Origin: Mesorhizobium sp. J428
Lineage (GTDB): Bacteria; Pseudomonadota; Alphaproteobacteria; Rhizobiales; Rhizobiaceae
Assembly: GCF_024699925.1 (NCBI RefSeq)
Contig: NZ_JAJOMX010000001.1
Span: 2,704,001 to 2,768,000 of the forward strand
Length of the DNA stretch: 64,000 nucleotides
Reading direction: 5' to 3'
Position 1 is the stretch's first letter, and every line of letters begins with the position of its first letter. The notes beneath the pieces were generated by a model. The model ran no database searches. It was not told the DNA's origin and saw only the letters and a program-made list of their open reading frames with translations. The position numbers were made by a program, and so were the translations under genes. Shown here piece after piece: positions 24,668-32,370 of the stretch.

Positions 24668-24820
24668 CCCCCTCTGGCCTGCCGGGCATCTCCCCCTCAA
24701 GGGGGGAGATTGGCAGCTCCGGCGTATGCGCCCCTCCTTCAGCGTCGGCGATTGGCGAAATCCCACGCGACAGACAATCTCCCCCCTTGAGGGGGAGATG
24801 GCCGGCAGGCCAGAGGGGGG
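24668..24820. repeat. bipartite palindromic repeat, family B copy 2
   Basis: A 153-bp element between the aldehyde dehydrogenase and deoA genes, with the same ccccctctggcctgccgg arms and ATCTCCCCC...GGGGGAGAT inner hairpins as 5260-5410 but a different core. The core has ggcagctccggcgt (shared with the hrpB insertion) and cagcgtcggcgattggcg at 24740-24757 (shared with 10411-10545 and, inverted, 26221-26379). Confidence 0.9.
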
Positions 24821-24862
24821 CGCGACAGAGTGCGGCGTTTCCTCTGCTGGGGAGACCCACTG

Positions 24863-26173
24863 ATGCTTCCCCAGGAATTCATCCGCCTCAAGCGCGACGG
24901 CAGGCCGCTGCCGAAGGCGGCCATCGCGGAATTCGTCCAAGGCATGGCCTCCGGCTCCGTCACCGAAGGCCAGGTCGCGGCGTTTGGGATGGCGGTGTTT
25001 CTCAACGGGATGAGCCGCGACGAAGCCGTCGCACTGACGCTCGCCATGCGCGATTCCGGCGAGGTGCTGGCGTGGAGCCTGCCGGGGCCGGTGGTGGACA
25101 AGCATTCGACCGGCGGCGTCGGCGACAACGTCTCGCTGATGCTGGCGCCGATCGTCGCGGCCTGCGGCGCCTATGTGCCGATGATCTCGGGGCGCGGGCT
25201 CGGCCATACCGGCGGGACGCTGGACAAGATGGATTCGATCCCCGGCTATGTCAGCCAGCCGGACAATGTCCGCTTCCGCAAGGTGGTGCGCGAGGTGGGT
25301 TGCGCCATCATCGGCCAGACCGGCGACCTCGCGCCCGCCGACAAGCGCTTCTATGCGATCCGCGACGTGACGGGGACGGTCGAGTCGATTCCGCTCATCA
25401 CCGCCTCCATCCTGTCGAAGAAGCTTGCCGCGGGCCTTGGCGCGCTGGTGCTCGACGTCAAGTCCGGCAACGGCGCGTTCATGGCCAAGCCGCGCGATGC
25501 GTCGGCGCTCGCGAAAAGCCTGGTCGAGGTGGCGAACGGCGCCGGCCTGCCGACGACGGCGCTGGTGACCGACATGAACCAGCCGCTGGCCTCGGCCGCG
25601 GGCAATGCGGTCGAGGTGACGAACGCGGTGGATTTCCTCACCGGCCGGCTCCGCGACCGCAGGCTGGAAGAGGTCACGCTCGCGCTTGCGGCCGAGATGC
25701 TGGTCTCGACGGGTCTGGCGCGCAGCCAGAAGGAGGGGCTGGCCAATGCCCGCCAGGCCCTGGAGTCAGGGGCTGCGGCGGAGCGTTTCGGGCGCATGGT
25801 GCATGCGCTGGGCGGACCGTCCGATTTTCTCGCGAAATCCGCCGCTTATCTGCCGAAGGCGCCGGTCGAGCTGGCGGTCGAGGTGCGCTCGTCCGGCTAT
25901 GTCCGGGCGATCGCGACCCGCGACATCGGCCTCGCGGTGGTGGCGCTCGGCGGCGGGCGGACGCGACCGCAGGATGCGGTCGATCCGGCGGTCGGGCTGA
26001 CACGGCTCGCGCCCGTCGGCGCCGAAATACGGGCAGGCGATCCGCTCTGCCTCGTTCGTGCGCGCTCGGAGACGGATGCGAAGGCGGCGGCGAAGGCGGT
26101 GCTGGCGGCCTATGAGATCGGCAAGGCACGACCGCAGCCGTCGCCGGTGGTGTTGAGGCAGGTGTCGGGGTGA
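24863..26173 (+). CDS. deoA: thymidine phosphorylase
   Basis: Phosphorolysis of thymidine and deoxyuridine to base and deoxyribose 1-phosphate. The family signature is seen near residues 79-100 (VDKHSTGGVGDN), with SGRGLGHTGGTLDKMDSIPG following. 436 residues, the usual length. ATG 24863 is preceded by ggggag at about 24849-24854. Last plus-strand gene of the nucleoside operon, separated from the aldehyde dehydrogenase by a palindromic element. Confidence 0.94.
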   Translation: MLPQEFIRLKRDGRPLPKAAIAEFVQGMASGSVTEGQVAAFGMAVFLNGMSRDEAVALTLAMRDSGEVLAWSLPGPVVDKHSTGGVGDNVSLMLAPIVAACGAYVPMISGRGLGHTGGTLDKMDSIPGYVSQPDNVRFRKVVREVGCAIIGQTGDLAPADKRFYAIRDVTGTVESIPLITASILSKKLAAGLGALVLDVKSGNGAFMAKPRDASALAKSLVEVANGAGLPTTALVTDMNQPLASAAGNAVEVTNAVDFLTGRLRDRRLEEVTLALAAEMLVSTGLARSQKEGLANARQALESGAAAERFGRMVHALGGPSDFLAKSAAYLPKAPVELAVEVRSSGYVRAIATRDIGLAVVALGGGRTRPQDAVDPAVGLTRLAPVGAEIRAGDPLCLVRARSETDAKAAAKAVLAAYEIGKARPQPSPVVLRQVSG

Positions 26174-26220
26174 GGGTGGTCAGAACCCATCGCACGATCT
26201 AAAAACGACCGTTCGAGCCG

Positions 26221-26379
26221 CCCCTCACCTGCCTGCCGGCATCCTCTCCCCGTGAACGGGGAGAGGGACGATTGCCTCAGCGATTTCGCCAATCGCCGAC
26301 GGTGAGTTAAGCGTCAAGATCGCGGACGGCGTCCTTCTCCCCGTTTACGGGGAGAAGTGCCCGGCAGGGCGATGAGGGG
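26221..26379. repeat. bipartite palindromic repeat, family A copy 2
   Basis: A 159-bp element between the convergent deoA and aspartic protease genes. Arms cccctcacctgcctgccggc and (right) gcccggcagggcgatgaggg, with inner hairpins CTCTCCCCGT..ACGGGGAGAG and CTTCTCCCCGTTTACGGGGAGAAG. The core contains, inverted, the motif cgtcggcgattggcgaaatc that also lies in the family B element at 24668. A likely bidirectional transcription barrier given its position. Confidence 0.9.
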
Positions 26380-26412
26380 CGGGCGTCGGCTCCGCGCCGC
26401 CGCGTTTTTTCC

Positions 26413-26934
26413 CTACTGCTCAAGCAGCAAAGTCCCGTCCTTGACCTCGAAGCGGGCGAGTTGGCGCAGAAGGCTCATTCCGACGAGGATGCCGGATAGT
26501 GCCTCGTCCTCCAGCACGACGGCGTCGATGTCGGAGACCCGGATGCGGCCGATCTCGACCGTGTCGAGCCGCACCAGGGCCGCCTTCGTCTTGCCGTTGG
26601 CGGTGTCGATCTCGTGCTTGAAGGCCGTGCGCGGCACCGCCACGCCGACCTTGCGGGCGGTGGTCGCGTTCATGGCGATCAGCGTCGCGCCGGTGTCGAT
26701 CAGGCCTTCCACCTTGCGGCCGTTGAAACGCAGTTCGGTGCGGAAATGACCGGCCTTGTCGGCGGGGATCGCAACCTTGCGGCCGGAAGGCGCGGTCGCG
26801 ACGACGGGCTGCGCCGGAGTAGGCGCGACGATTTGGGCCGGTGCGGTCTGCGGTTCGTCGCGGTCGATGTCGAGGAAATAGGTGATGGAGGCGGAAACGC
26901 CGACAAGCGCGCCAAGCAGCAGGATGGTCCGCAT
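26413..26934 (-). CDS. TIGR02281-type retropepsin-like aspartic protease, membrane-anchored
   Basis: A 173-residue single-pass protein: N-terminal hydrophobic anchor (ILLLGALVGVSASITYFL), a variable Pro-rich linker, then a clan AA protease domain. The catalytic motif IDTGATLIAMN is near residue 80 and a hydrophobic ILVGMSLL flap-like segment near 160. Such proteins are probably dimeric, like retropepsins, and face the periplasm. No function is known for this alphaproteobacterial group. Confidence 0.85.
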   Translation of the reverse strand: MRTILLLGALVGVSASITYFLDIDRDEPQTAPAQIVAPTPAQPVVATAPSGRKVAIPADKAGHFRTELRFNGRKVEGLIDTGATLIAMNATTARKVGVAVPRTAFKHEIDTANGKTKAALVRLDTVEIGRIRVSDIDAVVLEDEALSGILVGMSLLRQLARFEVKDGTLLLEQ

Positions 26935-27041
26935 CAGGTGAGTTCCCGTTTCGGGGGATGCTAACCCGGCGCGGTCACCACAGGTTTAACGAGGGGGAGA
27001 AAGGTGGTTGCCTTGGTTGACCGGCCACGTTGCAGGCAAGC

Positions 27042-27158
27042 CCCACGCCGTCATTCTCGGGCTTGTCCCGAGAATCTACTGTCGTTGATGGGAGAGACAC
27101 GACGACAGTCCCGACCGTCGGTAGATTCTCGGGACAAGCCCGAGAATGACGGCGTGGG
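27042..27158. repeat. bipartite palindromic repeat, family C copy 2
   Basis: A 117-bp element between upp and the aspartic protease gene. Arms cccacgccgtcattctcggg and gagaatgacggcgtggg are inverted, with the ctcgggcttgtcccgag hairpin inside each, as at 13911-14021. The arms here are extended by cccacgcc. The core has a smaller internal repeat (tgtcgttgatggg / cgacagtcccgacc). Confidence 0.9.
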
Positions 27159-27228
27159 TTTGATGACGGCGTGAACTTTTTTGCCGGCGTAGGCGTGCGC
27201 AGACGTCGGCGCGTCCGGCTTCCCGGAC

Positions 27229-27855
27229 CTACTTCGTCCCGTACATCCTGTCGCCGGCGTCGCCGAGGCCGGGGACGATGTAGCCCTTCTCGTTGAGCTT
27301 CTCGTCGATCGCCGCCGTGAACACCGGCACGTCGGGATGCGCCTTGGTGAAGCGTTCGATGCCTTCGGGGGCGGCGAGCAGGCAGAGGTAGCGCAGGTTG
27401 GTTGCGCCGCGGCTCTTCAGCTTGTCGATCGCAGCGATCGCGGAATTCGCTGTTGCCAGCATAGGGTCGACCACGATCACCAGCCGGTCGCCCAGGTCGC
27501 TCGGAGCCTTGAAGAAATATTCGACGGCCTCCAGCGTCTCGTGGTCGCGATAAAGGCCGACATGGGCGACACGAGCGGCTGGCACGAGGTCGAGCAGGCC
27601 TTCCAGCAGCCCGTTGCCGGCGCGCAGCACCGAGGCGAAGACCAGTTTCTTGCCTTCCAGCGTCGGCGCGTCCATCGGCTGCAACGGCGTCTCGATGCGC
27701 GTCGTGGTGAGCTCCAGATCGCGCGTCACCTCGTAGCCGAGCAGCAGCGAGATCTCGCGCAGCAGCCGGCGGAAGCCCGCCGTGGAGGTCTCCTTTTTGC
27801 GCATGATGGTGAGCTTGTGCTGAACGAGCGGGTGGTTGACGACGGTTACGCTCAT
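27229..27855 (-). CDS. upp: uracil phosphoribosyltransferase
   Basis: Makes UMP from uracil and PRPP, recovering the base released by phosphorolysis. 208 residues. PRPP-site [12 protein letters not shown] near residue 131 and the C-terminal [13 protein letters not shown] segment that binds uracil are diagnostic. Downstream of add on the same strand with a 100-bp gap, consistent with one salvage operon. Confidence 0.95.
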   Translation of the reverse strand: MSVTVVNHPLVQHKLTIMRKKETSTAGFRRLLREISLLLGYEVTRDLELTTTRIETPLQPMDAPTLEGKKLVFASVLRAGNGLLEGLLDLVPAARVAHVGLYRDHETLEAVEYFFKAPSDLGDRLVIVVDPMLATANSAIAAIDKLKSRGATNLRYLCLLAAPEGIERFTKAHPDVPVFTAAIDEKLNEKGYIVPGLGDAGDRMYGTK

Positions 27856-27955
27856 TCGGGCAGCTCCTGACAGGCACGGGTCCCCGGGACTTTAACGAAC
27901 CGTCCCGGCACGCGAAACAGCCGGCGAAGGTTCAGCCACAGTTTTGTCGGCGGCT

Positions 27956-28945
27956 TCACCGTCCCGCGCGGGCCGGCTCGCCGAGCTTTGCCAGCAGTGC
28001 CGTCCGGGTCTTCCTGTCCACGAATGCGGCCTCGATCGCCGTGCGGGTGACGGCGGTCAGGTCGCGGTCGGTGAGGCCGAAATGCTCTTTGGCGACCGCG
28101 TATTCCTTGCCGAGGCTGGTCCAGAAATAGGGCGGGTCATCGGAAGACAGCGTCACCTTGCATCCGGCTGTCCTGAGCTTGGGGAACGGGTGGTCCGCAT
28201 AGGAGGGGAACACCTTCAGCTCGATATTGGAGACCGGGCAGACTTCGAGAACGACGCCTTCGTCGGCGATCCGCTTGACAAGGTCGGGGTTCTCGATGGC
28301 CCGCACGCCGTGGCCGATGCGGGACGGGCGGATGTGGTCGAGCGCGTCGCGCACGCTTTCCCAACCGGCAAGCTCGCCGGCATGGACCGTGATGCCGAGG
28401 CCGGCCTCGCGGGCGATCTCGAAGGCGCGCACATAGTCCTCGACGTCGCCGAACCGCTCCTCGCCTGCCATGCCGAAGCCGGTGACGAGCGGGTGGCCGC
28501 ATTTGACCGCGAAACGGGCGGCCGCCTCGACCGATTCGACGCCGAAATGGCGCACGCCGGTGACGATCATCCGGCCCTCGATACCGGTCTTCGCATTCGC
28601 GCGCCGGATGCCCTCGCCGAGCGCGTTCGTATAGGCCGTCGGCGACAGGCCCGACTTCACCGCGTGGTCGGGCGAGGTGAAGACCTCGGAGTAGATGGCG
28701 CCTTCGCGCGCGAGACTGGTGAGATAGGTCTCGGTCAGCCGGGCATAGTCCTCCTCGTCGCGGAAGAGGTTCGACGCGGCGTCGTAGGCAGCCAGGAAGG
28801 AGGTGAAATCGTGCCAGACGAAGGAGCCGTCGCTGATGAAGCCCGAGACGTCCGCCCCGTATTTGCGCGCCTGCTTGATGACCAGTTCAGGAGAAGCCGC
28901 GCCTTCGACATGGCAGTGGATCTCGGCTTTCAACACCATGGGCAC
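27956..28945 (-). CDS. add: adenosine deaminase
   Basis: Deaminates adenosine and deoxyadenosine to inosine forms for the purine-nucleoside phosphorylase. Metal ligands HCH in [13 protein letters not shown] with the catalytic Glu near residue 195, GHG near 218 and SSDDPPYF near 274 are all present. 329 residues; a second in-frame ATG two codons later (28939) could be the true start. deoB, the expected next gene upstream in such clusters, lies 30 kb away. Confidence 0.94.
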   Translation of the reverse strand: MPMVLKAEIHCHVEGAASPELVIKQARKYGADVSGFISDGSFVWHDFTSFLAAYDAASNLFRDEEDYARLTETYLTSLAREGAIYSEVFTSPDHAVKSGLSPTAYTNALGEGIRRANAKTGIEGRMIVTGVRHFGVESVEAAARFAVKCGHPLVTGFGMAGEERFGDVEDYVRAFEIAREAGLGITVHAGELAGWESVRDALDHIRPSRIGHGVRAIENPDLVKRIADEGVVLEVCPVSNIELKVFPSYADHPFPKLRTAGCKVTLSSDDPPYFWTSLGKEYAVAKEHFGLTDRDLTAVTRTAIEAAFVDRKTRTALLAKLGEPARAGR

Positions 28946-29071
28946 GCTCCGATCTACACGATATGCCCGCGTTCATTATGATTCGGCGCGCGGCGGTTCA
29001 TCGCGCCCCGGAACATAGCGCTGCCGGATCGCATCGGCTATGGTCCGGCCCGATTTCGACAGGACACAATC

Positions 29072-29848
29072 ATGTCAGAAGAACGCACCACGGTTCGCGG
29101 CGGCATGGAGACCTCCTACGGTTTCCGCAGTGTCGCGCCCGGCGAGAAGCAGGGTCTGGTCAACGACGTCTTCCACAAGGTCGCCGACCGATATGACCTG
29201 ATGAACGACCTGATGTCGGCCGGTATGCACCGTGTCTGGAAGGACGCGATGGTGACCTGGCTCAACCCGCCGAAGCGCGGCAACTGGCGCTCGCTTGATG
29301 TCGCCGGCGGCACTGGCGATATCGCCTTCCGCATCGTCGAGGCGTCGGACCGCAACGCGCATGTCACCGTGCTCGACATCAACGGCTCGATGCTCGGCGT
29401 CGGCCGCGAGCGCGCCGAGAAGCGCCGGTTGGCGGAGAACGTGGATTTCGTCGAGGCGAACGCCGAGGAACTGCCCTTCGCGGACGACACGTTCGACGCC
29501 TATACGATCGCCTTCGGCATCCGCAACGTGCCGCGTATCGACGTGGCGCTGTCGGAGGCGGCGCGCGTGCTGAAGCCGGGCGGGCGCTTCCTGTGCCTCG
29601 AGTTCTCCGAGGTCGAGATGCCGCTGCTCGACCGCGTCTACGACGCATGGTCGTTCAATGCGATTCCCCGCATCGGCCAGATGGTGGCGGGCGACGGTGA
29701 ACCCTACCGCTACCTGGTGGAATCGATCCGCAAGTTTCCGAACCAGCGTGATTTCGCCGCCATGATGACGGCAGCCGGCCTGTCGCGGGCGACCTGGCGC
29801 AACTATTCCGGCGGCATCGCGGCACTGCATTCAGCCTGGAAGATCTGA
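29072..29848 (+). CDS. ubiE: ubiquinone/menaquinone C-methyltransferase UbiE
   Basis: SAM-dependent methyltransferase that adds the C-methyl group in ubiquinone synthesis. 258 residues; motif [14 protein letters not shown] near residue 76, the family motifs [17 protein letters not shown] and GIRNVPRID, and the C-terminal [14 protein letters not shown]. Followed after 6 bp by ubiB. Its 5' neighbour is add, not the divergent mutM expected from rhizobial relatives. Confidence 0.96.
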   Translation: MSEERTTVRGGMETSYGFRSVAPGEKQGLVNDVFHKVADRYDLMNDLMSAGMHRVWKDAMVTWLNPPKRGNWRSLDVAGGTGDIAFRIVEASDRNAHVTVLDINGSMLGVGRERAEKRRLAENVDFVEANAEELPFADDTFDAYTIAFGIRNVPRIDVALSEAARVLKPGGRFLCLEFSEVEMPLLDRVYDAWSFNAIPRIGQMVAGDGEPYRYLVESIRKFPNQRDFAAMMTAAGLSRATWRNYSGGIAALHSAWKI

Positions 29849-29854
29849 CCGGGC

Positions 29855-31429
29855 ATGGGCACATCGGGCGCTTATTTCCGTCTGGCCCGTGCGGGCTGGA
29901 TCATGGTTCGCGAGGGCGTGATCGCGGCATTGCCGGGCGACCAGCTCTGGGGCCTGCCCAAGCTCGGCTGGCGGATCGGCAGGCTGTTCTCACGCCGCCG
30001 CTCGTCGCGGCTGGACCGCAGCGAGCGCTTTTCCAAGGCGGTGGCGCGGCTGGGGCCTTCCTATGTGAAGCTCGGCCAGTTCCTCGCCACGCGGCCGGAC
30101 GTGGTGGGCACCGAGATCGCCAACGACCTGGCGAAGCTGCAGGACAGCATGCCGACCTTCCCGCGCGAGCAGGCGGTGGCGGCGATCGAGGGGTCGCTTG
30201 GCCGAACCGTGGATGATCTCTACGTGCATCTGGGCGAGCCGGTGGCGGCGGCCTCGATCGCGCAGGTGCATCCGGCCGAGGTGGCGAAGGACGGCGTGCT
30301 GCGCAAGGTCGCGGTCAAGGTGATCCGCCCCGGGGTGCGGCGACGCTTCTTCCAGGACCTCGAAAGCTACTTCGTCGCCGCCCGGCAGATGGAGCGCTTT
30401 GTTCCGATGACGCGCCGCCTGCGCCCGGTGCAGGTGACCGAGATCCTGGAACAGACGACCAAGATCGAGATGGATCTGCGGCTGGAGGCCGCGGCGCTGT
30501 CGGAGATCGGCGAGAATACCGCCGCGGACCCCGGCTTCCGCGTGCCGGCCGTCGACTGGGAGCGCACCGGGCGCGATGTGCTGACGCTGGAATGGATCGA
30601 CGGCGTCAAGATGTCGGACACGGAAGGGCTCAGGCTCGCCGGACACGACCTCAACGCACTGGCGGCGACGCTGATCCAGTCGTTCCTGCGGCACACGCTG
30701 CGCGACGGCTTCTTCCATGCCGACATGCATCCGGGCAACCTATTTGTCGAGGCGGACGGGACGATCGTCGCAGTCGATTTCGGCATCACCGGCAGGCTCG
30801 GCAAGAAGGAGCGGCGTTTCCTCGCCGAAATCCTCTACGGCTTCATCGTGCGCGACTACCGGCGCGTGGCCGACGTGCATTTCGAGGCGGGCTATGTGCC
30901 GCGCAAGCACGACCCGGCGTCCTTCGCGCAGGCGATCCGCGCCATCGGCGAGCCGATCCACGGCCAGCCGGCCGAGACGATCTCGATGGCGAAGCTTTTG
31001 ACGCTGCTGTTCGAGGTCACCGAACTCTTCGACATGGAGGCGAGGCCGGAACTCGTCATGCTGCAGAAAACCATGGTCGTCGTGGAAGGCGTAGCACGCA
31101 CCCTCGATCCGGCGTTCAACATGTGGAAGACGGCCGAACCGGTGGTCGGCGGCTGGATCAGGGACAATCTGGGGCCGAAGGGCCTGCTGATCGACGCGCG
31201 CGACGGCGTCAACGCGCTGGTCGCGCTGGCTCGGCAGGCGCCGGAACTCGCCGACCGTGCCGAGCGGCTGACGCGCGAGATCGATCTGATGGCCGAGCAC
31301 GGCCTGCGCTTCGACGACGAGACGGCGAAGAAGATCGGCAAGGCCGAGGCGCGCGGCACGCGCTGGGGCCGCGTGGCACTCTGGGTCGGCGCGCTGGCGC
31401 TGGTGTGGATTGCGTGGCAGGTGACGTGA
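29855..31429 (+). CDS. ubiB: ubiquinone biosynthesis regulatory kinase-like protein UbiB
   Basis: Member of the ABC1/ADCK atypical kinase family needed for ubiquinone synthesis, 524 residues. KxGQ motif KLGQFLATRPD near residue 72, the Ala-rich loop in PVAAASIAQVHPAEV, HADMHPGNLF as the catalytic loop near residue 287 and VDFGITGRLGKK as the metal-binding DFG. One C-terminal transmembrane helix ends the protein, whereas many homologues have two. Cotranscribed with ubiE. Confidence 0.95.
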   Translation: MGTSGAYFRLARAGWIMVREGVIAALPGDQLWGLPKLGWRIGRLFSRRRSSRLDRSERFSKAVARLGPSYVKLGQFLATRPDVVGTEIANDLAKLQDSMPTFPREQAVAAIEGSLGRTVDDLYVHLGEPVAAASIAQVHPAEVAKDGVLRKVAVKVIRPGVRRRFFQDLESYFVAARQMERFVPMTRRLRPVQVTEILEQTTKIEMDLRLEAAALSEIGENTAADPGFRVPAVDWERTGRDVLTLEWIDGVKMSDTEGLRLAGHDLNALAATLIQSFLRHTLRDGFFHADMHPGNLFVEADGTIVAVDFGITGRLGKKERRFLAEILYGFIVRDYRRVADVHFEAGYVPRKHDPASFAQAIRAIGEPIHGQPAETISMAKLLTLLFEVTELFDMEARPELVMLQKTMVVVEGVARTLDPAFNMWKTAEPVVGGWIRDNLGPKGLLIDARDGVNALVALARQAPELADRAERLTREIDLMAEHGLRFDDETAKKIGKAEARGTRWGRVALWVGALALVWIAWQVT

Positions 31430-31461
31430 CTGCATTGACTGCATTGCTAGCATTGCAGTCA
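31427..31461. promoter_or_regulatory. symmetrical operator-like sequence before the FitA-like gene
   Basis: TGACTGCAT is repeated at 31427 and 31436; from 31436 the sequence reads TGACTGCA-T-TGCTAGCA-T-TGCAGTCA (to 31461), a 26-bp dyad broken only by two symmetrical T residues. It starts on the ubiB stop codon and lies 38 bp before a ribbon-helix-helix gene. Such antitoxins bind dyads of this size to repress themselves. It could also act as a transcript-end hairpin. The function is inferred from symmetry and position. Confidence 0.5.
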
Positions 31462-31498
31462 TGCCGCGTAAGCCGTATATGACGCCAAGGAGACTTCC

Positions 31499-31699
31499 AT
31501 GGCGCGGCTCACTGTTCGCAACCTCGAAGATGACGTCATGCAGCGCCTGCGCGAGCGTGGCGCGGCACGCGGCGTCTCGATGGAACAGGAGGCGCGCGAT
31601 GTCCTCGCCGCGTCTCTCGGTTTGGCCACCACTGAAGGTTTCGACGCGCGTGGCATCGTGCCGTGGTTTCCACCTGACAAAGACAAACACACCTCTTGA
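31499..31699 (+). CDS. FitA-like ribbon-helix-helix antitoxin, apparently without its own toxin
   Basis: A 66-residue protein with the FitA/Arc-type pattern ARLTVRNLEDDVMQRLRERG followed by a helix EQEARDVLAASL. The C-terminal tail (IVPWFPPDKDKHTS) is short. It starts with ATG 31499 after an aaggag ribosome site. It is followed by a second antitoxin gene and only then by a PIN toxin, so it lacks an obvious partner of its own. Confidence 0.7.
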   Translation: MARLTVRNLEDDVMQRLRERGAARGVSMEQEARDVLAASLGLATTEGFDARGIVPWFPPDKDKHTS

Positions 31700-31714
31700 G
31701 GGAGAGCAAAGGCG

Positions 31715-31954
31715 ATGGGCACATTGACGATCCGAGATCTGGATGAAGGCGTGAAGCAGCGCCTGCGCGAGCAGGCCGCCTCCCAGGGCCTCGCTATGGA
31801 GAACATGGTGCGTCGAATGCTTCGCCAAGGTGTCATGCCGCGGCGGAGGAAGGGGTCCATCTTTGATGAACTGACTCGACTTGGTGTGAAACCTGACGAG
31901 CCGTTCGACCAGAAGAAATTTACCGATGCCCTTTGGGATGAAAGTCTGCTTTGA
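31715..31954 (+). CDS. FitA-like ribbon-helix-helix antitoxin of VapBC type
   Basis: A 79-residue protein: GTLTIRDLDEGVKQRLREQA forms the DNA-binding strand and helix, and the tail GSIFDELTRLGVKPDEPFDQ probably wraps the toxin. The first 35 residues resemble the preceding gene product, which suggests a local duplication or stacking of modules. Its stop overlaps the possible TTG start of the PIN-domain gene by 3 bp, the usual coupling in vapBC pairs. Confidence 0.8.
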   Translation: MGTLTIRDLDEGVKQRLREQAASQGLAMENMVRRMLRQGVMPRRRKGSIFDELTRLGVKPDEPFDQKKFTDALWDESLL

Positions 31955-32361
31955 GCGGCTTCGTGATCGACAGTTCGGCGCTAATCGCGATTCTTGTGGT
32001 CGAACCAGAAGCCGACAGCTTCAACCATTTCCTGGACCTCAATCTCGCCAGCTTCATCAGCGCTGCAACCGTCCACGAGGTGTTCTCCGTCGTCGTGCGC
32101 CGTAAATTCGTCGATGGCGTGGCCCGGTTGGAGCGGATTCTGGAATTGATCGATCCGGAGATCGTTGCCTTCGATGCGCGACAGCTCTCCGTGGCGCGGG
32201 TCGCCTATATCCGCTACGGACGGGGAACGGGACATCCCGCCGGACTCAACCTTGGCGACTGCTTCTCCTACGCACTCGCCAAGTCGCGGAACCTGCCGCT
32301 GCTGTTCAAGGGCGACGATTTCATCCATACCGACATCGAACCGGCCCTCAAGCCGGGTTGA
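31951..32361 (+). CDS. vapC: PIN-domain ribonuclease toxin VapC
   Basis: Type II toxin, a PIN-domain endoribonuclease. The acidic site is visible: Asp in FVIDSSALIAIL near residue 7, Glu in ATVHEVFSV near 43, Asp in LNLGDCFSYALAK near 107 and Asp in LLFKGDDFIHTDI near 126. Start is TTG 31951 (coupled to the antitoxin) or GTG 31963; 136 residues from the first. The FIHTDI end is typical of the group paired with FitA-like antitoxins. The module sits between ubiB and coaBC. Confidence 0.87.
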   Translation: MSGFVIDSSALIAILVVEPEADSFNHFLDLNLASFISAATVHEVFSVVVRRKFVDGVARLERILELIDPEIVAFDARQLSVARVAYIRYGRGTGHPAGLNLGDCFSYALAKSRNLPLLFKGDDFIHTDIEPALKPG

Positions 32362-32370
32362 GGCTCGAAA

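Noticed and set aside
31499..31699. The first FitA-like gene as a frameshifted part of a toxin-antitoxin pair
   Set aside because: It has its own ribosome site, a normal antitoxin length and a stop; no toxin remnant is seen before the next gene.
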